DNA from: Vespa crabro
Taxonomy: Eukaryota > Arthropoda > Insecta > Hymenoptera > Vespidae
Assembly: GCF_910589235.1 (NCBI RefSeq)
Contig: NC_060970.1
Span: 620,001-684,000 of the forward strand
Direction of reading: 5' to 3'
Length of the DNA stretch: 64,000 bases
A program made the position numbers and the translations under genes. Shown in pieces: positions 50,990 through 63,627 of this stretch. Each line of letters begins with the position of its first letter. Position 1 is the stretch's first letter. The notes beneath the pieces are model-generated. The model was not told where the DNA came from and did not search any database. It saw nothing but the letters and a program-made list of their open reading frames with translations.

Positions 50990-52946
50990 GGTTATTATAT
51001 ATTATATAACCATAATAATGGTTATTATAAAATTGATAATAATAACAAAAATAATGAAAATAACGATAATAACGATAATAGCAGTAGTAACGATGATAAC
51101 GATAATATTTATAATAAAGTTAATAATTACAATAACGATTATAACGATAAATACGATAATAAGGATAATAACGTTACTAATAATACGAATTATAATAATA
51201 ATGATAATAACGATGATAATTAAAATAACAATTATAGCGATAATGATGACAATAAGGATAATAATAATGATAAAAATCATTATAACGATAATAACTATGA
51301 TAATAATAATAACGATAATAATTACAACGAAGATGATATTAACAATAACAACTATTGTAACAATTATGACGATAATAACGATAATAATGAAAATATCGAC
51401 AATAATAATATGAAAAATATTATCGATAATGTTAAATATAGAAAACATAACAATAATATCGATATTCACGATATTGACGATAATAGAAATAATAACGACA
51501 TTAACGATAATAATAGTAATAATATTAATAATAATAATATTAATAATATTAATAACAGGAACTGTAAGAACGATAATAAAAATAATAATAATATTAATAA
51601 TAATTATAATATGAATATTAATAATAACAAAAATAATAATCATAATAATAATTATAAAAATAATGATGTTTATAACGATTATAGCAATAAACACGATATT
51701 AACGGCGATAACGAAAATAATATCGATAATCATATTTATAATGGTAATTACAATAAAACGATAAGAACGTTCTTAACGATAATAATAACCTCAAAAATAA
51801 TAAAAACAATAAAGATGATAATAACGATAATAATGACGATAATTTTAATCATATAAATAATAAAGTTAATGTCGATAATAAAAGTAATAATAATATTGAT
51901 AATAATAACGAAAATTATAAATATAACGATAATATGGATACTAACGATATTAACGATAATAATAATAATAATAATAATAAAATAATAATAATAATTATAA
52001 TAATAATATTACTAATAACAACGATAATAACGATAATAATAACTTTAATAGTAATAATAATAACAGTTATAATATGATTAACGATAATGACGGAAATAAA
52101 AATAATAATAATATTAATAATAACGATAAAAATGTTAATAACGTTAATAATAACGATATAATATTGGGAGTTGTATCGGTGGATTATATTGGATATTGTA
52201 TCGGTTTAAAGATTATAACGATAACAATTACGATAATGAAAATTAAAACGATAATAACGATTTTAACGATAATAATAACGAGAGTATAAATAAGAATAAT
52301 AATAATATAAAAAAACGACAATAATGATAAAAATAATGATAATAATTATAACTATTGTAACGATAATGACGATAATATCGATAATAAGGATAATAACGAT
52401 AATAATAATTAAAATATCGATAGTAACTATATTAACGATAAAATAGAATAAAACGTTAATATCAATAATATCGTTGATAACTTTAATAACGATAATAATA
52501 ACGATAATAATAATAATAACGATAAAGACGATAAAAATGATATTACTATCGAAAATAATAATAATAATAAAGATAATAATAATAATAATAAAGATAATAG
52601 TGATAATAACGATCATAAGAATATTGACGATAAGAACAACAATTACGATATTAACGAAAATATCGATAGTAATAATAATATTTATAATAATTTAGATCAT
52701 GATAAAAATAACGATTATAACGATAGTAACGATAATATCGATAATAAAAATAATAGCATTAATAATAATAACAAATATAACGGTAATAATAGTATCCATA
52801 ATACTTATAATAAAGACAGTAACAATAATAATGTTAATAAGGATAATACCGATAATGACCATAATTACAATAATAACGATAATAAATTTAATAACTATAG
52901 TAATACAGATAATAACATCAACAACGATAGTAATAATAATAATAAC

Positions 52947-53009
<63 letters not shown>

Positions 53010-53510
53010 GATAAAAACAATAATATTAGTAATAATAACCATAATAGTAATAATAGTAATAATATTAATAATAATAATAATTATAACAACAATAAAAATG
53101 ATAATAGCGATAATAACGATTATGACGTAAATTACGATAAAAACGATATTAACGATAATTATGATAAGAATAATAATAATAATTACGATAATAGTAATAT
53201 AAAGATAATAACAAAAATACCGATAATAACCATAATAACGATAGTAACGATAATAGCTATAATAACGATAATAACGATAATGACGATAATAAGCATAATA
53301 ACGTAAATTACGATATTAATAACAATAATAATAATAACAGCAAAAATAAAAATAACAAAAATAAAAACTATAATAATAATAATACTAATAATAAAAATAT
53401 TATTATTAATTACGATAGTAACTTCAATAACAGTTATATAACGATTATAACGGTAATGACGTTAATAACGATAATAACAATGATAATAATATTTACTATA
53501 ATAACCATCT
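50990..53510 (+). repeat. AATAACGAT/AAT simple-repeat array
   Basis: Matrix with an AAT-pure run at about 52946-53010. A short non-matrix island with the decamer TTGTATCGGT twice lies near 52170-52210. It ends where R1 copy D begins, inside ORF2. Confidence 0.92.
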
Positions 53511-56392
53511 CCGTCTTTTTCTTGCGCAATGTGGCCCTGACATAGCAGTCCACCTTATTCCACTCTTCTTGTCCTCGGAGCATTTTCTCGACAACGTTGT
53601 CTGGCGAGATTTCTCCGAGGCCTTGCTCCAAGGCGAAACGTTATACGCTCCACCAGCCACATTTTAAGAACGTGTGGTAGGCATCATCATTGGTCAAGAC
53701 CCCATAGGGGCTGTTGCCGTATGCAACCTTCCTCATTTTGCGAGGTAGGAGCAAAACAATCCATGTTCTGTCAAGAATTGGGTAAAGTAGAAGTCGACCT
53801 CCCCCGCTTCCCGGTTTAGCCAGCTGTCTTGCCGAATGATGAGTCGGATCGTCCATCTGCCCTTAGGCTCTCGTTCTCATCAGCTTTGCCAGGTCTCAAT
53901 GCTTCTAGACAAAGCGAGCCTTGATGCCTCTTACTTTCCAAAAACAGACTTCTGTTGGACGACGAATTTCCCTCCTGGTCTAGTAGATCGAACCACTAGC
54001 ACCGCGGGCTCAGAGACCGTACGATAGGTGCACTCGATTCGGAGAGCGCCACTGTACCGTCCATATGCGCTTGCGGTATTTCTCGTATCAGAGCGTTTCG
54101 GCCCAGACGTCCGAGTCATACAGAATTACTGCTTCACCAGCGCGCATCAGTAGTTGCCTCATGCAAGGTCGGGGACCATTGACGTTGGCCATGAGTGTGC
54201 CAAGCGAGGCTAGTACTTTTGCCGCCTGGTCGGCTGCCATAGTAATATGGTTTCCAAAGTTGAGCTTGCTGTTGAGCATTTCTCCTAAGTATTTGACAGC
54301 CGACTTAGTCTGGACCGCCGTGTCTCCTACGGTGAAGCTGCGCACGTTGTTGATGCAATTGTTCGTAAGTAACACAATCTCTGTCTTCTGGGCTGCTAGG
54401 GATAACCCGTGGTCTTCCATCCAGAAGGGGTCTCTGCGCATAACCTGGTTGAGCAACAGCTGTGCTCCCTCCGTGTCTCTTGCAGTTTTGACAACTGCAC
54501 AGTCATCTGCATATTCAACCAAGAAAGCAACCTCAGGGACTGCCATACTTAGTATACCGTCGTAGAAAATATCCCAGTATGGAGAACTGGTCTGTTCCCG
54601 ATGTCAATTCTAAGCTTCTCGGTCCATCGCCCGAATTGTACTAGAGGAAGCGCTCGATCAAGTAGTCCCTGAGAATTCGGAAAAGGTACTCCGGGACACT
54701 GAAGTTACGATCGAGCGCTTTCATTGCCAAATCCCACCTGACGGAGTTGAAGGCATTTCTCACGTCTAAGGTGGCCAGCAGACACAAAGGTCGGGATAAG
54801 TAGTTCCCGCGCACCGTCATTTTAGCGGCCGTGAAAACCTCCTGGACTGCGTGGATGGTGGAGAGGACGGATCGAAATCCATACTGGCAGGCAGTAAGGT
54901 CGCCCGCTGCCCTCACGGCCGCAAGAAGACGTGGCCTATGCAGCTTCTCCAGGAGCTTTCCAGACGTATCCAGCATACATATATGCCTGCATAACGAAAC
55001 GGCATCTGATAGACCCTTTCCATTGCTTAAGAGCACAAGTTTCGAATTCTTCCACGGGTCAGGGGAAGATGCCCTCCCTGAGGCACATGTTACAAATGTT
55101 TAGCAAGAGCTCAGGATGACTCAGCGCGACGGCTTTCATTACTTCTGCTGGAAAGCCGTCAGGTCCTGGAGCTCTCTTGTTCCGCATGGAAGATGCGGCC
55201 CTGAGCAGCTCCCCCTCCGTAAACAGTGGCGCTTCGGGGCTGCCAGACGCGGCCGGGGTCACTCTTCGATTGTGAGGGGAATAGGGTATGAACGATGTTC
55301 TCCAGGTCCTCGTGTCCTGAGGTTTTCCTTGTTTGTAAGTCTCCATCTTGCGATTGACGATCTGGTACCCAGCACCGTCGATGGCTAGCCTTGATAGACC
55401 TCTTGAGTAATTTTCTTGCTGCTTGATACTCTGCGTCCAAGGAGTCAGCGTCGAGATCACATCTCTTCGCACGTTTTGCTAACCGGCGAAACCATAAGAA
55501 CTTCTTGCGAAAATCTGCGATCTCGTTCGTCCTCCAGTATGCAGAACGCATCTACCATTTCGTGCTCTTCTTTGGCAACGCTATCGCGCAAGCCATTTGG
55601 AAGAGCTGCATAGTTGCTGCAGTAATCATCCTGGCTTGTGCACTTGGCGATAGACTCGAGACAGCAATATGATGGGATCTCCAACCTTCATCTATAACTG
55701 AAGACAGCTTCTCTCGATCCATTTTAGCGATGTTTCACCGGAGGGGTCGCGCTGCACTTGTCACGACTGGCCTGAAATCGTGTTCGTCGAATAGGATGTA
55801 CTGAAGATCGCTCCCGTTGTAATCTTCGATCACCCTACAACCTGCGTCTGTTTGCGCATGGTGTTCCTTCGCTAGAGAGACGTCCGAAATCGTCTCTCTG
55901 CAGCCAGGCCGTCGGAAGGTTGACGTCGAGCCTGTATTGAGCACTACTAGCGCCAGTATCGAAACCGCCTCCATAATTCGTCTTCCCCTGAATTCCGACC
56001 TGGCCTCCCCCCATTTGAGAGCTTTGGCATTGAGGCCTCCATCCACAATGAGGTCCCCTTGCATTTCACACAGCGCATCTTCCAGATCGTCCAGTTTGAT
56101 CTGGAAGTCGTCTATCCGGTCGTTCGGGGTGAGATATATGCTGACATAAGACGCCATGTTGTTCCACCCAAATGTAACCGGGTCCGGATCCTTGATACGA
56201 CACATATATCAGTCGGTTTTCTGGGATCCAGTTGGCCGCGGTGCCCAATTCGTCGACGTACCTTCCTTCATTCGCCCTATCCTGGTACTGGTCGCTAATT
56301 AGAACAATATCGGCTTCTTTCTCAGAGCAGAGCTGGATTACGCGGTGGTGCGCCATCCTGTTCCTATTGAGGTTACCCTGCAGTTCTCTCAT
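53511..56392 (-). pseudogene. R1-clade ORF2 (endonuclease-RT), copy D, decayed
   Basis: Starts at ATG 56392 (MRELQGNLNRNR). The endonuclease is frame-shifted near 56190 and altered at all three visible catalytic motifs: ISDQY for the usual ISEQY, GGLNAK for GDLNAK, and SDLQY for SDHQY. The RT is the best preserved of the four: PGPDGFPAEVMK (55059-55472), motif A ATLDVRNAFNSVRW (54641-55036) and an intact YADD (VEYADDCAVV, near 54510). The segment between them has lost the usual GPDIWN part. The downstream KYLGEMLNSKLNFG region matches copies A and C. The C-terminal Cys/His region (53641-53856) is degenerate, and the frame fades into matrix at 53511. Confidence 0.85.
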
Positions 56393-57862
56393 CCTTTCTT
56401 CTTGTTGGCTGTTGCAAGGGCCTCCAGGAAGGCTTTCCATGGCCTCGATCCGGCCACGTGCTTCTCGGGTTCCATAACAATATTAGAGCACAAGAAACAA
56501 GTTGGCTCTCTCATCCTACAGTGCCCCTTCCCGCCGCAGAGATAGCAAAGCTTACTGCGATCAGGGCCCTTGCAAGAAGCAAGGTCGCCAAAGTTGAGTC
56601 AAAGGTAGCATCGCCTTATTTCTATTCGTCGCCTGAATTTACAAAGTATGAAGCCATCCAGCACTCTGCGGCCTTCAAAAGCTTCGCAGCTGCTTCCTCT
56701 TCTATTTTGTCGAGGGCCAGACGTTGCTGTCTCGCGTTGGGGTTCGTAATTTTAACTTCGAATTTCCCCGCGTAGTCTGGTAGGGTCCTCCTTAGAAACT
56801 CCTCGACATCTATCACCGACGTGCAACAATCGCAGTCCCGTATCACAGCTCTAGTTATGTGATGCTACTCGTGCTTCCTATTTCTTTCCTCAAGGATTCT
56901 GCGTAGGAGACCTGGATTTTTGTAGTGGTCCTCTTAAGTTCGAGGAGAACCTCTCCCGTTCTGGTCTGACAGACAAATCTAACTTCTTTCCCTGCCGCAA
57001 CGGTTTTTATGCGTTGGTGGATGGTGCCAACTACGTCTGCGTAAGTTTTGCCTTGCGCATGATTCAGGAGGATCGCGTCGGGCTTCCTTCTTTTTCTCGG
57101 CCTGTACTCCAATTTGCTCGCGTTCTATTTCTCCTGCAGTGGGGATTACGTCGCCTTCTTCGTGGATATTTCCTTATTTTTTTCTTCTTGAGGACCAGTG
57201 TCCACTTGGTGGCTTCGGTTGTCGACGCCTCTTGCCTCGGTCATTTGAGGCTTTCCTCAAGCAGCTAAGGCGTACTTATGACTACTTTCTTAACTGCACC
57301 GGCATCTCTTACAGAGATTGCTCATGTGCACTTAGAGATTCTGGCGGGCGTCCTCGCTCCCTTCTTGACGTTTATTCGAGATTTATACAAGAACTCGAAG
57401 CAGTTAAAGATCTCCAGTTCTGGGAGCCCTTGCTTAATCGCATTGTTTACATTTGGCTGTCCAGTAACAGCCGACCTCATTTTGGCGAGGAGGACTTTCG
57501 CTTGCGCGAGTTTCTCTCCCTCTCCATCTTATGATGTCCCCTTCGCGGGCTAGATAGATGACATCTGGCCGGAAAACCTCGTGTTATCAACGGCCCTGGC
57601 AGCCCTATGCCACTCCTCCAAGAGGCTTTCTTCAAATCTTCTTGAAATCTTCCTTCGCTTTAGACACAACTCAGGCCAGATCACCTATCTGTTGTGCCCT
57701 TCCTGATTAATTATCCAGAACTGGATCCAAGTTGCCTACCCCAAGCTCCTGGCAGTTGTTGGATAACGACTATGGGTGTCCTGGCCTATCACCACCTGAT
57801 AACGCCGTGGCGTGGGTGTCCCTCCCACGCCCTCTTTTACCTTTTTCTGTACTACCCGTCAT
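56389..57862 (-). pseudogene. R1-clade ORF1 (gag-like), copy D
   Basis: The likely start is at 57862 (MTGSTEKGKRGRGRD), broken by a stop about 30 codons on. A basic stretch RPRKRRKPD is followed by a gag segment, TYADVVGTIHQRIK...TRTGEVLLELKR (56855-57112). Next comes the VEEFLRRTLPDYAGK...NPNARQQRLALDKIEEEAAAKL segment (56622-56846). The first CCHC knuckle has lost a Cys to a stop and its His to Asp. The second, CYLCGGKGHCRMREPTC, and a following CFLC are well kept. ORF1 ends ATANKKKG with TGA at 56389-56391, overlapping the ORF2 ATG. Of the three ORF1 copies this gives the fullest view of the protein. Confidence 0.78.
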
Positions 57863-58112
57863 AAGAAATATATTATTGGGAGGCAAGCTCCACAAAGGAT
57901 AGGAGAGGAACGGTAGGAAGCTTGAGAGTGAGAGACAGATTAGAAAATGATATAAAAGAAGAACAAAGGAAGGAATAGCCGTACAAGAACATTCACAAGC
58001 CATTCACACAGTCCCTATATGACGCCTCATACGACAAGCAGGCAGTGCAGTGGGAGAATCCTACATACACCTACACCCGGGGGGATCTACCCACATGGGG
58101 CCTTCCTACTAG
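57863..58112 (-). other. Candidate 5' UTR of R1-clade copy D
   Basis: Non-coding sequence between the ORF1 start codon and the matrix. Its outer end is GC-rich and contains complementary blocks (CCCACATGGGGCC and ACCCGGGGGGATC on the plus strand). It is present only in copy D, so its full extent cannot be checked within the window. Confidence 0.5.
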
Positions 58113-59285
58113 GTGGATTATAACGATAATGACGATAACGACGATAATAACGTTAATAAAAATGATAACAATAAAAACAGTAATATCAATAATAAAGACA
58201 ATTGCGCTAATAATAATAATATTAATAACAATGATAATTATTAAAATAAAAATTAAGATAAAATCGAAAATAAAGATAATAAAGATAATAATAATAATAA
58301 CTATTATAAAGAGAATGACGAAAATAACGAAAATAACGATAATAAGGGATATAAAGTCAATTACGATAATAACAATAATAACGATAATAACGATTATACC
58401 AATGATAATAATAATAATAAATAAGATAATAATGTTAATGACGATAATAACAACAACAACGGTAAAATCTAATATTATAATAATATTATTAATAACAATA
58501 AATATAAAAATAGCGATTATAACGATAATATGGACAATAGCGATAATAACTATAATTATATTAAAAATAATAATAACAACGTGTATGAAGATAATAATAA
58601 TAATAACAATAATAATGGAAAAAGCCATAATAACGATAATAATAACAGTAATCTTAATTGTAGCGATTAGAATGGTAATAATGATAATAATGTTAATAAC
58701 TATAATGATAATGATAATAATAAGTATAACGATAATAACGTTAATAACTATAATATTAATGACAATAATAACACTAATAATAATATTAATAATATGGATA
58801 ATAACGATCATATCAATAATAACGAATACAACGATTTTAACGATAATAATAACCTTAATAATAATAATAATAACGAAAATAACAATAATAACGTTAATAA
58901 CGTCAATAACGATAATAACGATAATATCGATTATAATGATAATAATAACGATAATAATAATAATAATAATCATAACGATAATAACGTTAATAGTAATAAT
59001 AACGATAATAACGATAATAACAATTATAAGTTTAATAACGATAATAACTACAATACAATGATGACGTTTATATCGAGAATAATAATAATATTATTAATAA
59101 CGATAATAATAAATATAATGATTATATCGATAATAACGACAATAACGGTAAAAATAATAATAATAATAATAACGGTAGCATTAAAAATACTGATAATAAC
59201 GATAATTAGGATAATAAGGTTCATAAAGGTAATAACTGTAATAACGATCATAACAATAATAACGATAATAACTTTTATACCGATA
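58113..59285 (+). repeat. AATAACGAT/AAT array between R1 copy D and RTE-like copy 2
   Basis: Matrix in the usual orientation. Its last 210 bp (from about 59075) align with 42660-42880, immediately beside RTE-like copy 1. Confidence 0.92.
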
Positions 59286-62200
59286 ATTCTTGCCTCTTCT
59301 TCTTTCGATAAGGCCTGCAAGGGATCACGTGCCAATATTAATTCTTCACTTAGCTATTTTACTTTCAGTTTCATCCATTATTCCTTCATGTTTTCACTAT
59401 GGTGATACTTTCTGTCCTTAAATAACTTCGCACCGGGTTACTTCTTCAATCTTGCTTGGAATACTTCCATTTTTAATAACTTCTTTCTTGAAATCTCTCT
59501 GACTATAACTTCTTCCTCACTTAAATTATTTCTTTCTAGATCTTTCTTTACCTCCTGAATCCAGCTGGTAGTTGCCTTTTCCTCCCAAAGGTACATGAGT
59601 ATCCTTTTTGATAATCTGGACTCATCTATTCTGTAAATATAGCCAAAAAATTGAAGTCTTCCATTCTTTATCGTTTCTGTCATGTCTTCTTTGTTCCTGT
59701 ATATGTCGTCATTAGATATTAAATTCCATACTTTTGTTGTTTTCACTGGACCTAATATTTTCCTCATGATTCTCCTTTCTAGTACTTCTAGTTTATCTAA
59801 TCTATAATTTAGTACCAAGCAATCACTCGCGTATAAGCATTCCGGATTCACTATTGTAGCGTAATGCCTTATTTTCAGATTTTAAGATAAACACTTTTTG
59901 TTGTAAAAATACTTTGTGATACCATTCGCTATTTCCATTTTTCGTAACCTTTCTTCTACTGCAGATTTTTCTAAACCATTTGTTGAATTAATTCTGCTAG
60001 GTATTTGAATTTCTTTATTTTTTCCATTGCACCAATGTCTCTAGATAAAAATTTTGGAGCGTTCTTGATGTTTTTCATAAATTTAGTTTTTTCTACGAAT
60101 ATTTTCAAACCTACTTTGTTAACTATTTCTTCCAAGAGATTGATTTGTGTAGTTGCTCTTTTTAGGTAGTCTGACACTTTGGCAAAACCGTCTGCAAATG
60201 CTAGGCAACATAATTCAATGCCTTTGCTTTTTCCCCCCAAAGTTACTAGCGAAATGTTATGTTCTTTAATCTTTATCTTCGTAATTCTTCCAATTATTTT
60301 TAGAACACAGTTGAACGGAGGAGGAGATAAACCATCACCTTGCCTTACATCTGTATTTATCTCAATAGGATTAGATATCTCACTCATAAATTTTATTTTT
60401 GAAATCGTGTCAGTGAGTGTTTCACGTATTAAGTTTGCCAATTTATTTTTTACTCCAAATTCACGTATTGCTTTACCTAAGTTTTCTGTATCAACAGAGT
60501 CAATTGCCTTTTTAAAATTTAAAAATTTTGCAAATATGTCCTTTGAATTCAGTAACCTATGGCGAATTATGGATTTTAAGTTAAAAATTTGTTCTGTACA
60601 AGTTCTATCTTTCCGATATCAAGCTTGATACTCGCCCAGTTGCTTGTCAAGTGTTGTTTCTATTCTATTCAGCAATATATTTCAGATTACCTTGTATGCA
60701 GTTTGCAGAAGAGAGATGCCTTTATAAATACCATCGTTCCGTTTGTCCTCTTTTTTATGTAATGCGTGAATTAGAGCTACTTTCCACTCTTCTGGAAAAC
60801 TCTCTGTTCTCCAAATATCTTCAAAGATTAACTTCATCTATTCAATGATTTTTGAATGAGACCATTTCAAAAGATCACATGTTATAGGATTTTCTCATCT
60901 AGCTTTATTATATTTTAGATTTTTAATTCCTGCCTTAATATCTTCAGCATTATGTTGTATATCTTCTTCCAGATTTTCAGTTGTTTCAGAGAATTCCAAT
61001 TTATGTTTCGGTTCAGGGAAATTTAAATGTTGATCGAAGAGTTTCACAAGTATTTCACAGTTTTCTGCATTGCTTAGTCCAAGTTTACCATTTTCATTTA
61101 TGAAGCATATGCTAGGCCCTTGATAACTCTTAAATTGACTCTTAAAAGCCTAATAGAAATTTCGTGAAATATTTTTAACAAAGTTGTTTTTCATGTCGAT
61201 AAGTTGTGATTTTTCGAAAGATATTTTAACTCCCCTTAATATTCTAGCAATGACTTTCCTTCGTTTTTTGAATTGGTCATGGTGTTCAGTCTTCCCCGAG
61301 CATTTCCACTTTTTCCAATGTTTTGTTCTCTCCTCTATGCATCATCACACATTTCGTTTCACCAAGTTTTTTTTCTATGCTTGGCTAGTCCAAATGTTTT
61401 CTGGGCTGCGTTCGTTATTTCTTTAGATAAATCTTGCCACTTCCCATAATGAGTTACTTTTATTTCTCTCTGAAATGTTTCCAAAGTTTCTTATGTAATT
61501 TGGAGTCTATTTGTATTGTACTTATTTACTTTTCCCTCTTCTGTGATTTCTGTTGGGAAAGAATTTGAGTTAGATTTTAGACAAATAGAGATCAGAGTCA
61601 AATTCTCTGCTGCTTACTACCATGACATTTATAATTTCCTTCACATTGGTTTTGGTTATAGCTAAATGATCTACTTGAAATTCACCTAGCATTGAATTTG
61701 GAGAAATCCATGTTTTAGCTCTTCTTGGCAACTTCTTCAAGAAAGTCGACATTACCTTCGTTTGAAAGTTCTTACAAATAATAATCAATCACATTCCATG
61801 TCTATTTGTTCTTTATTGTGTAGCATATTCTTTATTTGTCTATCAATTTTCACTATTGGTCTATTATTTCTCTCTCTTCCTATTTGGGCATTAAAATCTC
61901 CAAGTTATACCACTACATTTGATTTTAGAATTTTAGACATATCATCGTCCAAAAGGTCCCAGAATTTCTCTACTTTATTTGGGTTCTTCTTGTTGTCTTC
62001 ATTTATTGGTGCATGACAAATAATGAAATTGTATAATTTATTTCTGCATTTCATTTTCAAAAGAGACATCCTTACTTAGCTGAATTAGAATTTGGTTACC
62101 CAGTTTAATAATCTTTATAGATAGAAAAGGCTGTTCACAAGATTGACATTACTTTCCTAATTTTAATCGTAGACTTGCCATTAAAGATTCTATAGTCTTT

Positions 62201-62865
62201 TGTTTCTGTCACATTTTCATCGAAAAGTCTTGTCTCCTGATCTGATAAAATTTGTATATCGTTTCTATCCAGACGTAGTTCTAATTCCTTTTGTTTACCA
62301 TCCATCGGCAAAGAATTCATATTTAAAGTGCCCCCAAAATACTTCTCTTTAATCTTAAGTCTGGAAGGATTGAAATGATGCTCCGACTTATCCTTATTGG
62401 AGATGATACGAATCCCCGAAACCCTAGGTGCCGATGCATTGCATAACGCAATGATGCAATTTCCTTCTGAGCAGCCACCTGGAGTAGTGCCTTCTTTCGG
62501 CGACTTTTCCATTTTGCAATTGAAACTGGTTTACAATGGTTTGAATAAAATTCCAAAATTGTTTGTCTGAAATGATATGATTTCGTGGTTGCCCACACTA
62601 AGGACCTCCGCCTACACAATCCTGGGGAAATAAGATCTTTGAAGATTCCATGGAGTATATTAAAATTATTTTACATATTTTTCCGAATTTTTAATTTTTA
62701 AATAAATGTTCTATTCTTTAAATAATACTTTACTCTATTCCACATACACTAAAGATTGTTTTAATAATTAGATGTTAATCGAAAACATTAATTTATAAGT
62801 ACATCTGTTCGGAGAGATATAGTTTCGATGTGTTCTCGTCGGAACGTGAAGGCATATTATAACTA
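59286..62865 (-). mobile_element. RTE-like non-LTR retrotransposon, copy 2
   Basis: A 3.6-kb minus-strand element collinear with 42881-46392 and sharing the same 3' edge (CCTCTTCTTCTTTCGATAAG on the plus strand). It extends about 60 bp further at the 5' side (to about 62865) than copy 1. The flanking microsatellite is shared with copy 1, so the pair is probably a segmental duplication and not two separate insertions. Confidence 0.8.
59438..62512 (-). pseudogene. RTE-like ORF (endonuclease-RT), copy 2, decayed
   Basis: Open from about 62512 (MEKSPKEGTTPGG). The endonuclease starts near 62340 (MNSLPMDGKQKELELRL) and keeps the first catalytic Glu (SDQETRLF). A GDFNAQIGRE motif near 61890 lies just after a stop codon. 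The end of the domain (61570-61788) contains TWISPNSMLGEFQVDHLAI, but the final motif reads SDLYL with Leu in place of the catalytic His. In RT, RQGDGLSPPPFNC is present (60340-60360), while motif C reads FADG instead of FADD. The C-terminal segment (59438-59851) contains RRIMRKILGPVKTTKVWN and the GRLQFFGYIYRID block. The total of about 1,025 codons fits a full-length RTE-like ORF. Confidence 0.8.
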
Positions 62866-63017
62866 TATTAATAATGATAATGTAAAGATTGATAATAAAA
62901 ATAATAATAATAATAATAATAACATCGATAATAACGATAATAATAATAATATCGATAATATCGGAAATGACGACAATTATGATAATATCGATTATAATGA
63001 TAATAAAAACGATTATC

Positions 63018-63080
<63 letters not shown>

Positions 63081-63579
63081 TAATAACAAAGATAAGTACG
63101 GAAATAATAATGATAACAATAATACCGATGATAACATTAACAACGATTGTATCGAAAATTTAAGCAATAACAATAATAACAATAAAAACGATAGTGGTGA
63201 TAACGACGATATAGAAACAATTACTGTAATAATAATAATAGTAATAATTACAATAATAGAGATAATAACGATAGTAACAATATTAACGGTAATAACTATA
63301 ACAAAAGCAATAATAATAATAGTTATGGTGAAAAAAATAAAAATAATATTAATATTAATAATAATAACAATAGTAATAATAATGAAGATATAAACAATAA
63401 TAACAGTAATAACGATAATTACGATAATAACTATAACAATCATAATAACATTAATATTAATTGTAATAATGCGTATAATAATAATAATAATAATAACAAG
63501 GATTGTATATATTATAAGGATATTTCCGTTAATAGCGATAATAATAATAAAGATAATAAAGATAATAAAGATGATAAAG

Positions 63580-63627
<48 letters not shown>

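Larger units (their letters stand above)
53511..58112 (-). mobile_element. R1-clade non-LTR retrotransposon, copy D
   Basis: The longest copy at 4.6 kb, on the minus strand. It keeps a 5' UTR candidate (57863-58112), ORF1 from its likely start codon and most of ORF2. It lacks the ORF2 tail, 3' UTR and A-rich end seen in copies A and C. Its 3' limit near 53511 falls about a dozen codons downstream of where copy B ends. Both ends adjoin the matrix. Confidence 0.87.

Noticed and set aside
25362..58112. R1 elements inserted in 28S rDNA
   Set aside because: No rRNA gene sequence flanks any copy; the flanks are AATAACGAT/AAT matrix or, for copy C on one side, an unrelated island.
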